From the NCBI GenBank assembly GCA_937951485.1, contig CALEDJ010000025.1:29346-93345 (forward strand): a DNA stretch of 64,000 nucleotides. The letters are read 5' to 3'. Source of the stretch: an uncultured bacterium. Its GTDB lineage: Bacteria > Hydrogenedentota > Hydrogenedentia > Hydrogenedentales > CAILVY01. The translations under genes and the position numbers were made by a program. This document shows positions 33,534 through 41,282 of this stretch, piece by piece (the stretch's first letter is position 1; every line of letters begins with the position of its first letter). The notes beneath the pieces are model-generated. The model saw only the letters and a program-made list of their open reading frames with translations, ran no database searches and had not been told where the DNA came from.

Positions 33534-34904
33534 ATGAAAATAATGTGTCAATATGTCGTCGCCCTGTGCTGCGCGGCTGCGCTGTTGAGTGGCTGCGACG
33601 CAGTGCGCCGCAGCGGCGGCGATGCTTCGGAAGAAGTGAAGGTTGAAGTCGCGGTGTTTGAAGGCGGCTATGGCGTTCACTGGCATATGGGGGTCGCACG
33701 GCGTTATGAACAGGAAATGGCGGCGCAGGGAAGGACAGTGCGCGTTGATTTATGGGGTGATCCCCGGCTCTCGGAGAAAATAAAGCCCCGTGTTCTTCGG
33801 GGGGACCCGCCCGACCTTGTCTTGATGCACGACCTGCCGTTATGGTTGCTCATTGCGGCAGGGAAGGTGTTGCCGTTTGACGATGTGCTGGACCAGCCGG
33901 CGGTGGGCGCCGACGGACGATGGCGCGATCTGTTCATGCCCGGCATGTTGGCCACGTACCGGGCCGATGACAGGACCTTTGCGGTTCCATCCGCGGTACA
34001 GGCGTGGGCATGCTGGTACGATGCGCGGCTTTTTCGCAGGCACGGCTGGACACCGCCCGCCACATGGGCGCAGTTTATGGCGCTGTGCGACAGCATTCAA
34101 GCAACGGGTATCGCACCGCTCGCGTTTCAGGGCAAATATCCGGGCTATGCCTGGTTCACGTTCATTTCGCTGGTGCAGCGTTGCGGGGGTCTGGCGGCCA
34201 TCAATCGCATCAATCTCATGGAAGAAGGCGCATTCAGGCACCCGGATGTGGTCTGGGCCGCGTCGCTGCTTCAGGACATGGCGCGTCAGCATTTCCAGCG
34301 CGGCGCAATGGCCATGACCCACACCGAGAGTCAGTTGCAGTTCGTGAACAACCAGGCGGCGCTCATCTTCTGCGGTCTGTGGCTGCACAATGAAATGAAA
34401 GCCTCCACGCCACCGGGCTTTGAAATGCGCTGTTTTACCGTGCCCGCCGTAGAAGGCGGCAAAGGCAATCCGCGGCTGATAAACGGCGCGGGCTCGGAAT
34501 TTTTCTTCGTGCCCGCTGACGCCCGCCGTCCGGAAGAAGGCTTCGCATTCGCGAGGTACATGATTTCTCCGCGCAACGCGCCGGAAATGGGCAGGGCCAT
34601 CGGCGTGTTGTCGCCGTTGCATGGCGGTACGCCGCGTGAGGCCCTGGACCCGCCGCTTCAATCCGCGATGGACATGATAGACCAGGCGGAGGGGTTCTTC
34701 TATGAACGCACCTTTGAATTACTGTTGGAATGGACCAATCAGGTGATGCAACCCGGCCTTGCCGCGCTTTTGCGCGGCGAGTTGACGCCGGAGGCCTATT
34801 GCGCGGCATTGGACCGGGGCATGGCCGAAGCGAAAAAGAATCCGGACCTCATCATTCCCGTATATACGCCGTTTGATCTGACGCAATTTGGGGAGACGTC
34901 ATGA
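33534..34904 (+). CDS. Sugar ABC transporter substrate-binding lipoprotein
   Basis: 456 residues with a lipoprotein signal (VVALCCAAALLSGC, Cys near 20). The mature part fits the family 1 extracellular solute-binding fold used for oligosaccharides: VEVAVFEGGYGVHWHMGVARRYEQE, DPPDLVLMHDLPLWLLIAAG, TFAVPSAVQAWACWYDARLFRRHGW and AALIFCGLWLHNEMK. It would capture a sugar outside the membrane and pass it to the two permeases that follow. The next gene starts inside its stop codon (ATGA overlap), so the three are one operon. No ATPase gene is present; a shared MsmK/MalK-type ATPase elsewhere is usual. Confidence 0.88.
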   Translation: MKIMCQYVVALCCAAALLSGCDAVRRSGGDASEEVKVEVAVFEGGYGVHWHMGVARRYEQEMAAQGRTVRVDLWGDPRLSEKIKPRVLRGDPPDLVLMHDLPLWLLIAAGKVLPFDDVLDQPAVGADGRWRDLFMPGMLATYRADDRTFAVPSAVQAWACWYDARLFRRHGWTPPATWAQFMALCDSIQATGIAPLAFQGKYPGYAWFTFISLVQRCGGLAAINRINLMEEGAFRHPDVVWAASLLQDMARQHFQRGAMAMTHTESQLQFVNNQAALIFCGLWLHNEMKASTPPGFEMRCFTVPAVEGGKGNPRLINGAGSEFFFVPADARRPEEGFAFARYMISPRNAPEMGRAIGVLSPLHGGTPREALDPPLQSAMDMIDQAEGFFYERTFELLLEWTNQVMQPGLAALLRGELTPEAYCAALDRGMAEAKKNPDLIIPVYTPFDLTQFGETS

Positions 34905-35818
34905 ACCGCGATTATGGCCGGAGCATATTCATTGCGGTATTTCTCGCGCCGGCCCTGGTATTGTTCACCGCATTCGTGGCGCTGCCCGGCGTGCGCGCGC
35001 TGCTCTACAGTCTGCAACGCTGGGACGGGTTGACCGAAGCGAGATGGGTTGGCCTGGACAATTTCGCACGCCTCTTCCGCGAGGGCGATCTGTTTCTCAT
35101 CGCGCTGGGACACAACCTTTTCCTGCTGGCCGTGGCGGGATCGCTCATTCTTGTTCTGGCCCTGGCCTTCGCTGCGATGCTGCACCGGCGTATCCGGGGC
35201 GCGGGGCTTTTCCGCGTCGCGTTCTTCTTTCCCAACGTGATCGCGGCGGTGGCCGTGGCGCTCTTGTGGATTCTGCTCTACAGCGCCACGGATTTCGGCG
35301 TGATCAACGCCGCGCTCGGCGCGTTCCAACGCATGTGCCATTCCTTCGGATGGGACTGGCCGCGCGTGCCCCTGCCGTTTCCATTTCTTGATTCCCGGTA
35401 TCTCCTTTATTCGTTGATCCCGATGATGGTCTGGAGCGCGGTGGGCTTTTACATGGTGCTCTTTCTCGCGGCGATGGAAGGGATTCCGGAGGAGTATTAC
35501 GAAGCGGCGAAGATTGACGGCGCGACGCCCCTCCAGCAGTTTCGCCACATCACGCTGCCGCTGATCCGCGAGGTCTTCACCGTCGGCGTGGTGTTTCTCG
35601 TGATCACGAGCCTGAAGTTTTTTGATCCCATCTGGGTTATGGAAAATCAGCGGCCGACCCGTGACTCGCATGTCCTGACCACACTGCTGTACCAGAAGGT
35701 CTTCACCGAGTACAACGTCGGCTACGGGTCCGCCGTAGCCGTGATGCTGTTTCTGCTGGTCTTCTGTGCGACGCTGATCAGCCTCAAACTGTCGCGCGCG
35801 GAAAGGGTCGAATACTGA
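34901..35818 (+). CDS. Sugar ABC transporter permease 1 (MalF/UgpA type)
   Basis: 305 residues, about six membrane helices. Helix 1 is IFIAVFLAPALVLFTAFVALPGV. The cytoplasmic EAA loop reads EEYYEAAKIDGATPLQQFRHITLPLI, the contact for the ATPase. A periplasmic insertion (FGVINAALGAFQRMCHSFGWDWPRV) is typical of the family. The ATG overlaps the stop of the binding-protein gene by 4 bases, and its own stop overlaps the ATG of permease 2 by one base. It forms the translocation pore with permease 2. Confidence 0.9.
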   Translation: MNRDYGRSIFIAVFLAPALVLFTAFVALPGVRALLYSLQRWDGLTEARWVGLDNFARLFREGDLFLIALGHNLFLLAVAGSLILVLALAFAAMLHRRIRGAGLFRVAFFFPNVIAAVAVALLWILLYSATDFGVINAALGAFQRMCHSFGWDWPRVPLPFPFLDSRYLLYSLIPMMVWSAVGFYMVLFLAAMEGIPEEYYEAAKIDGATPLQQFRHITLPLIREVFTVGVVFLVITSLKFFDPIWVMENQRPTRDSHVLTTLLYQKVFTEYNVGYGSAVAVMLFLLVFCATLISLKLSRAERVEY

Positions 35819-36936
35819 TGCGCGTCACTCTCGCCAAATCGGCCGCATGCCTGCTTCTTTGCGGGTGGTTCGCCGCCGTGGCGTTGCCCTTGGGATGGGT
35901 TTTTCTGAATTCACTGCGCAGTTCCCAGGAATTCGTCGCCAATCCCTTCGGATTGCCGTGGTTTCTGACCGGCTCCCCGCCGGACGGACGCCTCTCCTTG
36001 GAAGAACTGGATGCGGCAGGGGCCCGCCATGACGCACCAGAGATAGACCTGCCTCGGCAACTGCGGACGCAGTTTGATCTCTTGGACGCCGACGGCAACG
36101 GCTTCATCACCGAAGAAGAAGCGCGTGCGGCCGGACTGGGAGAGGCGCAGTGGGGGAGGTCGCTGCGCCTGGCGGACCGGCCGGGGTCGCGGCGCGCCGC
36201 CTGGAAGGAAGTGAAGGCGAACTACGCGAAGGCGTGGGTGGAATCGCGTTTCAGCAGTTTCTTCACGAACAGCATCATTGTCACGGGTACCTCTTTGGCG
36301 GGCATACTCGCTGTCGGCGCAATGGCGTCCTATGTGCTCGCCCGATTCACCTTCGCCGGATCCCGCGCATTGTTTCTTTTCTTCATCAGCGGCATGATGA
36401 TCCCCGCGCAACTGGTGCTGGTGCCGCTGTTCTTCCAGTTCACCTGGATGTCGCAGGCCGGCACGCGGCTGCTGCAGCCATTCGGCCTCGAACTGCAGAT
36501 GCACGATTCGCTTTCCGGACTCATCGTGATCTACATCGCCCTGAGCCTCCCCTTCACCATTCTGGTGCTCACTGGATTTTTCAAAACCCTCCCCGGCGAA
36601 CTGCGCGAAGCGGGCATCATGGACGGCTGCGGCGAATACCGCGTCTTCTGGCATATCATGCTCCCGCTTGCGCGGCCCGGCATCATCACCGCTGCCATCT
36701 TCAACTTCATCGGCCTGTGGAACGAGTACCTGTTCGCGCTGGTTTTTGTAAATGCGGCGGACAAGAAGACACTCCCGCTGGGGCTGGCCAGTGTCAGCAT
36801 GCAGTCGCAGTACAAGACCGATTTCGGCCTGCTCTTCGCCGCGTTGGTGATCACCATTGCGCCGACCTTGCTGGTGTATATGCTGCTGCAACGCCGCCTG
36901 ACACGCGGGATCACGGTCGGCGCGCTTAAGGGGTGA
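35818..36936 (+). CDS. Sugar ABC transporter permease 2 (MalG type) with inserted EF-hand
   Basis: 372 residues, longer than the usual 270-300. Helix 1 is at about 10-30. The core from about 145 on is a normal MalG/UgpE permease (FFTNSIIVTGTSLAGILAVG, EAA loop LREAGIMDGCGEYRVFWHIMLPLARP, final helices to 372). Between them, residues about 52-135 form an insertion with a canonical calcium-binding EF-hand loop, DADGNGFITEEE at 90-101, whose positions 1, 3, 5, 9 and 12 are D, D, N, T, E. A second, half-complete loop (PDGRLSLEEL, 55-64) precedes it. MalG topology puts this loop outside the cytoplasm. The EF-hand is seen; calcium control of transport is inferred. Confidence 0.9.
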   Translation: MRVTLAKSAACLLLCGWFAAVALPLGWVFLNSLRSSQEFVANPFGLPWFLTGSPPDGRLSLEELDAAGARHDAPEIDLPRQLRTQFDLLDADGNGFITEEEARAAGLGEAQWGRSLRLADRPGSRRAAWKEVKANYAKAWVESRFSSFFTNSIIVTGTSLAGILAVGAMASYVLARFTFAGSRALFLFFISGMMIPAQLVLVPLFFQFTWMSQAGTRLLQPFGLELQMHDSLSGLIVIYIALSLPFTILVLTGFFKTLPGELREAGIMDGCGEYRVFWHIMLPLARPGIITAAIFNFIGLWNEYLFALVFVNAADKKTLPLGLASVSMQSQYKTDFGLLFAALVITIAPTLLVYMLLQRRLTRGITVGALKG

Positions 36937-36957
36937 TGGACTGGGGCGCGGAGTCGG

Positions 36958-37022
36958 GCGGACGAGTCGGACCGGTCGGACACGTCGGACATGTCGGATA
37001 TGTCAGTCATGTCGGACACCTC
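36958..37022. repeat. 9-base-period (TCC-N6)n repeat, locus 7
   Basis: The longest array: seven minus-strand units, TCCGACATG, ACTGACATA, TCCGACATG, TCCGACGTG, TCCGACCGG, TCCGACTCG and TCCGCC. It begins about 20 bases after the permease 2 stop. Confidence 0.88.
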
Positions 37023-37070
37023 GAACTATTCGCGGCGGCTTGGTTGCAGACCAGACTTTCGCCTGAAGAG

Positions 37071-37190
37071 TTTTGGAGTCCAGGCTTCAGCCTGTCGGGG
37101 AACGAAGCAACCTCTTGGGTTTTCCCAATCCCTTGCACGCTAAAGCATGTACTCCAAACTTCGTCCAGTTCTGGAGTCCAGGCGTAAACC
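37071..37190 (+). repeat. REP/BIME-like element, full copy B plus half copy
   Basis: The full copy (about 37071-37164) begins AGTTTTGGAGTCCAGGC, contains CAGGCTTCAGCCTG and CACGCTAAAGC, and ends ATGTACTCCAAACTTCG. Its internal 40 bases match copy A upstream of the ABC operon in the same orientation. A left half (AGTTCTGGAGTCCAGGCG) follows. Confidence 0.8.
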
Positions 37191-37262
37191 TGCTGCAATG
37201 CAGCGAGATACCCACCGCAAGTTCAGTGGTCTCCTTTATCCTCTTCACGCATCTGTGCGACA

Positions 37263-38531
37263 ATGCGTCGCATGAGAACCAGAATCAAAACTCCGGCCTT
37301 CGATTGGATTTGCCACGGATGCGCCAAACAATCCCCGCTGTCGGAGGAACATACGTGCCCTGAGTGTGGAGAGCCACGCGCCTTGTACGCGCTGGCCGAG
37401 CCATCGGCGCGGTTGATGTGCCGCACACCTGCATCGCTCTGGCACTACGCGCCGTTGCTGCCGGTTTCGCAGCGCCGCTGCCGCATAACGTTGGGTGAAG
37501 GCGCGACGCCGCTTGTGGCGGCGCCGCGTCTGGCAAAAATCTTCTGTCTTGGGGAACTGCAAATCAAAAATGAAGGGGCCAACCCCACAGGTTCCTTCAA
37601 AGACCGTCAGGTTTCCGTGGGCATTTCGCACGCCAGGGAACTGGGTGCGAGAACCGTGGCGGCGGTGTCATCGGGCAATGTCGCAACGGCGACGGCCGCC
37701 TATGCGGCCCACGCCGGAATGCGCGCCGTGGTGTTCATGCACGCCCACGCGGGCGCGGGCAAGATCACTCAGGCGATAATGTATGGCGCGACGGTTATCC
37801 GGGTGGACTCGGACGCGCCTAGCGCGGTGTTTCGACTATGCATGGACGCCTGCGCCATATACGGCTGGGCGCACCTCTCCACCGCGGGCATGTATGAACC
37901 TTACAATGTGGAAGGCGCGAAAACCATCGCCTATGAGTTGTTTCAGCAATATAAGGGCGATTTGCCGGACTGGGTCGTCATGCCCGTGGGCGGCGGCGGA
38001 TTGCTGGGCGGCGTCTGGCGCGGCTTCACTGACCTGCAACGACTCGGCCTTATTGACCGTTCTCCACGTCTGGTCGGGGTGCAGGCTGCGGGGTGCGCTC
38101 CGCTGGTGAAGGCGCTCAAGGAGGCAAAGGACTATCTGGATACCCTCAAAGACCCCTGGCCGAATCCGAAGACCATTGCCGGTGGCATCGCGGACGACAT
38201 ACTCTTCGACGGGCACACCGCGCTGCCCGCCATTCGCTGCACCGGCGGCGCGGCCTTCGCCGTACCCGATGAGGCCACCTGCGCCGCGCAAAAGATGCTT
38301 GCGGAGGAGGAGGGATTGTTGTGTGAGTTGACCAGCGCTGTTGTGTTCGCTGCGTTGGAGAAAATGGTTGACCGTATCGCCGGTGAACGGGTGTGTTGTA
38401 TCATGACCGGCAGCGGGTTTAAAGAATTGGCGCAGATGATGGAAAATGCGCCGATGCCGCCGGTAATTCCACCGGATATCAACGCGCTGGCGAATATGCC
38501 GGCGACAATGGGGGAGCGCAACAGCCTGTGA
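37263..38531 (+). CDS. thrC: Threonine synthase
   Basis: 422 residues, a fold-type II PLP enzyme. The N-terminus has a zinc-ribbon-like set of cysteines (ICHGCAKQS and TCPECGEPR). The PLP lysine is in NPTGSFKDRQ (near 112), followed by VSSGNVATATAAYAAHAG and the phosphate-binding loop PVGGGGLLGG. It turns O-phosphohomoserine into threonine in the cytoplasm. The length fits the short class. The start could be the ATG at 37263 or at 37272; neither has a strong ribosome site. The next gene's GTG overlaps the stop by 4 bases. A related PLP lyase cannot be fully excluded. Confidence 0.8.
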   Translation: MRRMRTRIKTPAFDWICHGCAKQSPLSEEHTCPECGEPRALYALAEPSARLMCRTPASLWHYAPLLPVSQRRCRITLGEGATPLVAAPRLAKIFCLGELQIKNEGANPTGSFKDRQVSVGISHARELGARTVAAVSSGNVATATAAYAAHAGMRAVVFMHAHAGAGKITQAIMYGATVIRVDSDAPSAVFRLCMDACAIYGWAHLSTAGMYEPYNVEGAKTIAYELFQQYKGDLPDWVVMPVGGGGLLGGVWRGFTDLQRLGLIDRSPRLVGVQAAGCAPLVKALKEAKDYLDTLKDPWPNPKTIAGGIADDILFDGHTALPAIRCTGGAAFAVPDEATCAAQKMLAEEEGLLCELTSAVVFAALEKMVDRIAGERVCCIMTGSGFKELAQMMENAPMPPVIPPDINALANMPATMGERNSL

Positions 38532-39520
38532 GCGCGCGGATGTTGCTTTTTGCGTTGGTCATTCTGACCGGATGCGGGTCGCGGGAAACCGTTGTGATAT
38601 ACAGTCCGCATGGAGCAGCGATGCTCAGTGACTATAAGCGGCTTTTTGAGTCTGCCCATCCCGGCGTGAACGTGCGGTGGGTCAACATGGATTCAGAAGA
38701 GACATTCAACCGGATTTCCTCGGAGCGGGCCGCCCCTGTCGCTGATGTGTGGTGGGGCGGCCCAGTCGCTGTGTTTCAGCGGGCCGCCGGCGAAGGATTG
38801 CTTGAGACCTATCGGCCCTCATGGGCGGCTCAGGTTCCGGATGCATACAGGGACCCGGACTGGCGTTGGCACGCGACTTTTCTCTCGCCCATGGCGATTG
38901 TGTTCAACATGCGGAAGTGGAGTTCCGCCGATGTTCCGCAAACCTGGGATGAATTGCTCCAACCCAAATGGTCGGGTCGTATTGTGCTCTGCAATCCGGC
39001 CTCTTCAGAGGTCATGCGCCTGTTCCTCTGTGCGATGATCCTGCGTGCGCCCAGCGAGAAAGCCGGTTTCGCCTGGCTGAAAGCGCTGCATGCCGCTACG
39101 CGCGACTATCCTGAAAACCCGGCATTTCTCTTCGATCTTCTGAGCAGACGGGCAGACCTCATCAGTGTGTGGTTGCAGTCGGATGTCATGATCCAGCGCG
39201 AACGTAACGGGTTTCCATTGGATTGTATTGTGCCGCCGGACACCCCGGTGTTCTCCGAGGGGATTGCCATTGTTGCAAATGCTCCCCACCGGAACGTCGC
39301 CGAAAAGTTTTACGAATTCGTCACGAGTGAACACACCCTCGCCCACCAGGCGCATATATATTCCAAGCGTCCCGCAAGAACGGATATAGACTTGGCGCTG
39401 CTTCCGGAATGGATGCGTGAGTCTTCCCTGGTCCCCATGAACATGGAGGAAAAGGCGTTGGAGGCCAAGGGGCGGGAATGGTATGCCCGGTGGGAATGGG
39501 ATGTCTATCAGGCAAGATGA
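38528..39520 (+). CDS. Iron(III)-type ABC substrate-binding lipoprotein
   Basis: 330 residues from a GTG at 38528 that overlaps the thrC stop. A lipobox, ALVILTGCGS, follows (Cys near 16). The mature protein looks like the FutA/FbpA class: VVIYSPHGAAMLSDYKRLFESAHPGVNVRWVN, ADVWWGGPVAVFQRAA, FNMRKWSSADVPQTWDELLQPKWSGRIVLCNP. It probably binds ferric iron, a phosphonate or a polyamine outside the membrane. No permease or ATPase gene lies next to it, so it is an orphan. Its overlap with a threonine synthase gene is unusual. Confidence 0.78.
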   Translation: MSARMLLFALVILTGCGSRETVVIYSPHGAAMLSDYKRLFESAHPGVNVRWVNMDSEETFNRISSERAAPVADVWWGGPVAVFQRAAGEGLLETYRPSWAAQVPDAYRDPDWRWHATFLSPMAIVFNMRKWSSADVPQTWDELLQPKWSGRIVLCNPASSEVMRLFLCAMILRAPSEKAGFAWLKALHAATRDYPENPAFLFDLLSRRADLISVWLQSDVMIQRERNGFPLDCIVPPDTPVFSEGIAIVANAPHRNVAEKFYEFVTSEHTLAHQAHIYSKRPARTDIDLALLPEWMRESSLVPMNMEEKALEAKGREWYARWEWDVYQAR

Positions 39521-39776
39521 ACGGCGTCCGCCTGGAAGAACCTCCTCCGCGTTGCTTTGAAGAGGAAGGGGAGGATGTTTTCCCGCGGCATTTGTGAGGA
39601 AAATGTCATGTGCCGCATCATCGGAACGCAGGCGTGAAAAGGAATAATCAGCAATTTCAATGCGGTTTCTTTCATGGATGCTTTTTTGTGTCCTGTTGTT
39701 GTGCCTGCGGTGCCTGCGGCCGTAAAATAAATATTGTGTGCTGCAGGCTGTCATCACAAGGGAATCGAGGGTGTCA

Positions 39777-40892
39777 GTGTCATCAAGGCGCCGAAACAAA
39801 GCGGTTGATCGTGTTGCGCTGTTCGCAAAGAAAGGATACCAGGTCGCTCACATCGTGGTGAGCCGGGCTTTACGTCTTCCCCCCCGCTATCTGCCCATCG
39901 TCCTGCTTTTCATCACCTTCCGCTGCAATCTCCGCTGTAAAATGTGCGGCGTTTGTGAACACATACTTGCGGGGGAAAGAGCGCAGGAACTGTCCACGGA
40001 GGAATGGAAGACGGTTATTGATTCGACCGCGTTGCTGGGAACGATGATTGTCTCCATCTCGGGCGGGGAACCACTTCTGCGTCCCGACCTTTATGAAATC
40101 ATCCGTTATATTCGCGACAAGGACATCGCTGTGCATCTTTGCACCAATGGCGTGCTGCTTGACGCGCGGCGGGTCGCCGGACTCAGGGAGTCCGGTGTGA
40201 ACACCGTATCCGTGTCTATCGAAAATGTTGACCGCGAAGTGCACGAAGCATTGCGTGGGGGGAATACCTTCGATCCCGCCATCGAAGGGATTCGTCGCCT
40301 TCGGCGTGACGCGCCTGAAATCCGCGTGGGCATCAACTGCGTATTTACGACCCGAAATTTCCGCAACATGGCCGCATTGATTCCCTTTGCGGAGGAACTG
40401 GGGGTTCATCAGGTGAAGTTCGCCCCCATACACACCAACCTGCTCCATAAACGCAAGCATCTCGAACAGTATTCCGACTTGATTTTCAGAGAAGAAGATC
40501 TGCCCGAACTGGACCGCGAAATGAAAGCCGTGATGCGCGCCGCCGCCCAAAGCAAAGTGCAAACCACTTCTTCGATGTTCCTGGCCGGCGCTTCCAGCCT
40601 GTATCGTCAGCCCCGCCGTTTCACCTGCTATGCCGGCTATATCACATGCGCAATAAACCCCGACGGCAATGTGGCGCCCTGTTGTGATATGGACGGATCG
40701 GTTTCGGTGCGGGAGAGGCCGCTGGACATTGTCTGGCGCAGCCCGGAATTCCACGGCCTGCGAAAACAGGTGCACCGCTGCAACAGTGCCTGCTGGGACA
40801 CCACCAACACCGAACTCAGCCTGAGGCTCAGACCTGATGCGCTCCTTCGGGAATTGCGTCAAACATGGCGCGACGTTGGTTTTTATTTCTGA
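39777..40892 (+). CDS. Radical SAM/SPASM protein
   Basis: About 371 residues. The start is uncertain: GTG at 39777 lies 6 bases after GAGG, while GTG codons at 39771 and 39738 are also in frame. The radical SAM cluster motif CNLRCKMC (CxxxCxxC) is near residue 44, then SISGGEPLLRPDL for SAM binding. The C-terminal part has a SPASM/Twitch-like cysteine set: CYAGYITCAINPDGNVAPCC and HRCNSACW. Such proteins modify peptides or cofactors, using extra iron-sulphur clusters. No obvious precursor peptide or partner enzyme is beside it, so the substrate is unknown. Confidence 0.82.
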   Translation: MSSRRRNKAVDRVALFAKKGYQVAHIVVSRALRLPPRYLPIVLLFITFRCNLRCKMCGVCEHILAGERAQELSTEEWKTVIDSTALLGTMIVSISGGEPLLRPDLYEIIRYIRDKDIAVHLCTNGVLLDARRVAGLRESGVNTVSVSIENVDREVHEALRGGNTFDPAIEGIRRLRRDAPEIRVGINCVFTTRNFRNMAALIPFAEELGVHQVKFAPIHTNLLHKRKHLEQYSDLIFREEDLPELDREMKAVMRAAAQSKVQTTSSMFLAGASSLYRQPRRFTCYAGYITCAINPDGNVAPCCDMDGSVSVRERPLDIVWRSPEFHGLRKQVHRCNSACWDTTNTELSLRLRPDALLRELRQTWRDVGFYF

Positions 40893-41060
40893 CGCAATGG
40901 GACATAAGAAGCACATTTTGCAGGCGGATTATGGTGAATATGCCCGTCGAATCAGAACCAGAAGCCGCTTCTCAGGGCGCCTCCGGAAACAGCCTTCGAG
41001 CGGCGCACAGGCTGGAAGTGCGCCCTCCAGTACCATAACCTTTTGCGGACCTCTGCAACC

Positions 41061-41162
41061 GAGGCATTTGCGAAATGGACCGTTTCTGGGCATGGGAGCA
41101 TGAAGTATCCGGGGTTTTTTGGATAGAATTCAGGTCCGGAACCGCCATTTCGCAAATGTCTC
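41061..41162. repeat. Inverted-end element E2
   Basis: The ends GAGGCATTTGCGAAATGG and CCATTTCGCAAATGTCTC are inverted copies. The centre matches element E3 in reverse orientation (CATGAAGTAT.CGGG.TTTTT and CAGGTCCG). The minus strand has an open segment starting RHLRNGG, with FYPKNPGYFM in the middle and ending HFANAS. Confidence 0.8.
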
Positions 41163-41206
41163 ACCACAACAGGCGTCTCCGGAAGGGGCATCTCGCTGAT
41201 ATTCAC

Positions 41207-41235
41207 TTATCACAAGCGCCCGATGCGGGTATAAT
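41207..41235 (+). promoter_or_regulatory. Sigma70-type promoter of the 41283 gene
   Basis: TTATCA (41207-41212), a 17-base spacer and a perfect TATAAT (41230-41235). The transcript would carry about 40 bases and an AGGAGG site before the ATG. Confidence 0.65.
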
Positions 41236-41282
41236 CACGTGCCGGTGGATTCGTCCCGCGGGAGAAGAAAGGAGGATGTTCG

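Larger units (their letters stand above)
36937..37262. other. Intergenic region between ABC operon and threonine synthase
   Basis: This 326-base gap is almost filled by repeats: (TCC-N6)n locus 7 and REP/BIME-like copy B with a trailing half copy. No gene is seen. About 60 bases remain before the threonine synthase start. Confidence 0.7.
40893..41282. other. Intergenic region with element E2 and promoter
   Basis: This 390-base gap has element E2 (41061-41162), a TTATCA-N17-TATAAT promoter (41207-41235) and the AGGAGG ribosome site of the next gene. The first 160 bases show nothing recognisable. Confidence 0.6.

Noticed and set aside
33534..36936. ATPase subunit for the sugar importer
   Set aside because: No Walker A/LSGGQ gene lies beside the operon or elsewhere in the window except unrelated ATPases (PilT type, P-type).
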